Source: Anaerolineales bacterium UBA3940
GTDB taxonomy: Bacteria > Chloroflexota > Anaerolineae > Aggregatilineales > UBA3940
Reading direction: 5' to 3'
DNA: 7,170 bases
NCBI GenBank assembly: GCA_002385675.1
Contig: DGDY01000325.1
Location: 8,842 to 16,011 of the forward strand
The position numbers and the translations under genes are program-made. Below are positions 6,158 to 7,170 of the stretch, piece after piece. Within the stretch, counting starts at the first letter, position 1. The number at the start of each line of letters is the position of its first letter. The notes under the pieces are model-generated. The model did no database searches and was not told where the DNA came from. It worked only from the letters and a program-made list of their open reading frames with translations.

Positions 6158-6186
6158 ATTAGATAGGAGATTTTGCGACCAAACAA
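6158..6186 (-). promoter_or_regulatory. Candidate promoter of the GAF gene
   Basis: TTGTTT (6181-6186) and TCTAAT (6158-6163, 5 of 6) with 17-bp spacing on the minus strand, giving a leader of about 20 nt with the AGGGAG Shine-Dalgarno. A second option further up has a perfect TTGACA (6218-6223) but needs GACAAT (6193-6198) at 19-bp spacing. The gap 6133-6266 is distinctly AT-rich. Confidence 0.4.
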
Positions 6187-6191
6187 GTGCC

Positions 6192-6228
6192 TATTGTCAT
6201 GATTGCAATACGCATACTGTCAATATTG
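6192..6228 (-). repeat. Cluster of small palindromes upstream of the GAF gene (operator-like)
   Basis: Within 37 bp there are two perfect 8-bp palindromes, ATTGCAAT (6202-6209) and CAATATTG (6221-6228), and a spaced inverted repeat TATTG (6192-6196) / CAATA (6206-6210). They overlap the upstream promoter option. Such a cluster may bind a dimeric regulator, but short palindromes arise easily in AT-rich DNA. Confidence 0.25.
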
Positions 6229-6266
6229 TAGACCCACATGAGAAATATTCGGCGGAAAAGCCCCGG

Positions 6267-6998
6267 CTAGCGCTGCGCGTCGATGCGAGCGATGTCAAGA
6301 TCAGGCGGGTTTGCGCCGCTTGGTGGCGTGTACACCAGCCGGATGGAGTCGCCCGCGGTGGCGTGGGTGGTGTCGAAGTAGTACACATCCCAGCCGCCGA
6401 CCTTTGTGCGGCGGTAGGGCTGGAGCTCAGGGATCTGCTGTATGCGCGTGCCAGTGGGGAAGGCTACAGCGACCACCACCTGCTTGTAGTAGGTCTGGGG
6501 CACGGTCCCCAGCGACAGCGCGCGCAGCGCAGGGTTAACGGGGTCTACGCTGATGTAGGGTGTGCTCCTGACGAGCACGTCCGCGCCGTACACGCTGTCG
6601 TCGCCCGCTTCGCGGGCCAGTCGGAACTGCGGATAGACGAAGGCGCTGTCCTGACCGGGGCCGGGCAGGTAGGCCAGCTCGACAAGCTCGTCGTCGCCGA
6701 TGACCTCGGCGCTGATCACCTGCTCGTCGGAGAGGACGAGCGGCCCGGCGACGTCCACGATGCCCCCGGCGCTCTCGCCGGGGTGGAAGCGGACGGCGAA
6801 ACGGATCGAGCCGTCCGGGTAAACAGCCCAGATGTCGATGTAGCGCGGTGTGGAGCCGGTGTTGCGCCTCTCACCGCCGCCGCCGATCACGCCGGTCAGC
6901 ATGGCGATGAGCAGACCGGCTACCAGCACGACAGCGACCAGGACAGCGATCAGGATGGGGAGGCGGGATTGTGATTTGTTGGTGGTGATTCGGTTCAT
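6267..6998 (-). CDS. Single-pass membrane-anchored extracytoplasmic protein, unknown function
   Basis: A 243-residue protein that I do not recognise. Seen: a short basic N-terminus (MNRITTNKSQSR), one long hydrophobic helix (about 13-38, LPILIAVLVAVVLVAGLLIA then MLTGVI), a Gly-rich break (GGGG, 39-42) with RR at 44-45, then a soluble domain of about 190 residues. That domain is rich in V, Y, D, P and alternating hydrophobic residues, suggesting beta-sheet structure. It holds acidic patches (EVIGDDELVEL) and a Tyr/Asp-rich stretch 'GGWDVYYFDTTHATAGD'. No lipobox cysteine, protease motif or known enzyme site is visible. Topology is likely N-in with the domain outside. The ATG at 6996-6998 has GAGGAA close upstream. 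The stop is TAG; no good terminator is seen after it. It is GC-rich and host-like, 134 bp upstream of the GAF gene on the same strand. Confidence 0.8.
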   Translation of the reverse strand: MNRITTNKSQSRLPILIAVLVAVVLVAGLLIAMLTGVIGGGGERRNTGSTPRYIDIWAVYPDGSIRFAVRFHPGESAGGIVDVAGPLVLSDEQVISAEVIGDDELVELAYLPGPGQDSAFVYPQFRLAREAGDDSVYGADVLVRSTPYISVDPVNPALRALSLGTVPQTYYKQVVVAVAFPTGTRIQQIPELQPYRRTKVGGWDVYYFDTTHATAGDSIRLVYTPPSGANPPDLDIARIDAQR

Positions 6999-7083
6999 GG
7001 TTCCTCAGATGCAGCAGGATTAATGCCGCATAGATTACCGCGTGTTGGCGCGAGAGGCTATGGGTAGTGTCAGGGAGATGAAA

Positions 7084-7170
7084 CCGCCGCGAATGGTTGT
7101 ATCAATCCGCCGCGACTGAACGTCGCGGCTCCGTATGCGATGGTTTGTAGGGGCGGGTCTCAGCCCCGCC
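7084..7170. repeat. GC-rich dispersed-type repeat with stem-loops, cut by window end
   Basis: In the 172-bp gap right of 6998 no gene is visible. Its right half holds CCGCCGCGA twice (7084-7092, 7107-7115), a near-repeat GCGAATGGTTGTA (7089-7101) / GCGATGGTTTGTA (7137-7149), an 8-bp hairpin GCCGCGAC/GTCGCGGC (7109-7116, 7122-7129) with a 5-nt loop, and a second hairpin GGCGGG/CCCGCC (7152-7157, 7165-7170) that reaches the window edge. This resembles non-coding repeats scattered in Chloroflexota and other GC-rich genomes; that similarity is from memory. Confidence 0.55.

Noticed and set aside
6363..6974. Open frame of 203 residues on the plus strand
   Set aside because: Antisense to the membrane-anchored protein, which has a credible signal-anchor and Shine-Dalgarno. 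The antisense product looks like low-complexity translation.

Overview
This looks like a chromosomal stretch from a GC-rich bacterium. A Chloroflexota (Anaerolineae-type) host is my best guess. The basis is the style of the TypA and family M32 carboxypeptidase proteins, a DUF4260 gene, and a GC-rich stem-loop repeat at the right edge of a kind I associate with such genomes. This is an inference from gene content, not a phylogenetic result. Promoters that can be read are sigma70-like, with TATAAT-type -10 boxes, and most genes have Shine-Dalgarno sequences.

Layout: (1) 1-579, plus strand, holds the 3' third of typA/bipA, a ribosome-associated GTPase, followed by a strong hairpin terminator that probably serves both strands. 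(2) 654-2380, minus strand, holds a tight two-gene unit: an OLD/RecF-like AAA ATPase (gene 1 in transcription order) and, 8 bp downstream, a DUF4276 Toprim-like protein. ATPase plus Toprim is the architecture of the OLD, PARIS and AbiL-type anti-phage systems, so this is the best candidate for a defence system here. Its DNA is clearly more AT-rich than its surroundings. (3) 2461-2772, minus strand, holds a minimal MNT nucleotidyltransferase, the antitoxin half of HEPN/MNT pairs, with no HEPN partner in view and a promoter that predicts a leaderless mRNA. (4) 2817-2987 holds tRNA-Leu(UAA) with its own promoter and terminator. (5) 3028-5011, minus strand, holds a small DUF4260 membrane protein and an M32 metallocarboxypeptidase. 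(6) 5051-5333 holds a tRNA-Gly(GCC), tRNA-Cys(GCA) pair with promoter, intercistronic hairpin and terminator. (7) 5374-6132, minus strand, holds a GAF protein whose C-terminus resembles a histidine-kinase dimerisation domain without its phospho-accepting His and without an ATPase domain. (8) 6267-6998, minus strand, holds a single-pass membrane-anchored extracytoplasmic protein of unknown function. (9) 6999-7170 is intergenic and ends in GC-rich stem-loop repeats.

Except for typA, every gene lies on the minus strand. Housekeeping genes (typA, tRNAs, M32 peptidase) frame a short accessory segment between typA and tRNA-Leu. The ATPase and Toprim proteins are expected to work as one complex. The other genes show no obvious functional link to one another.
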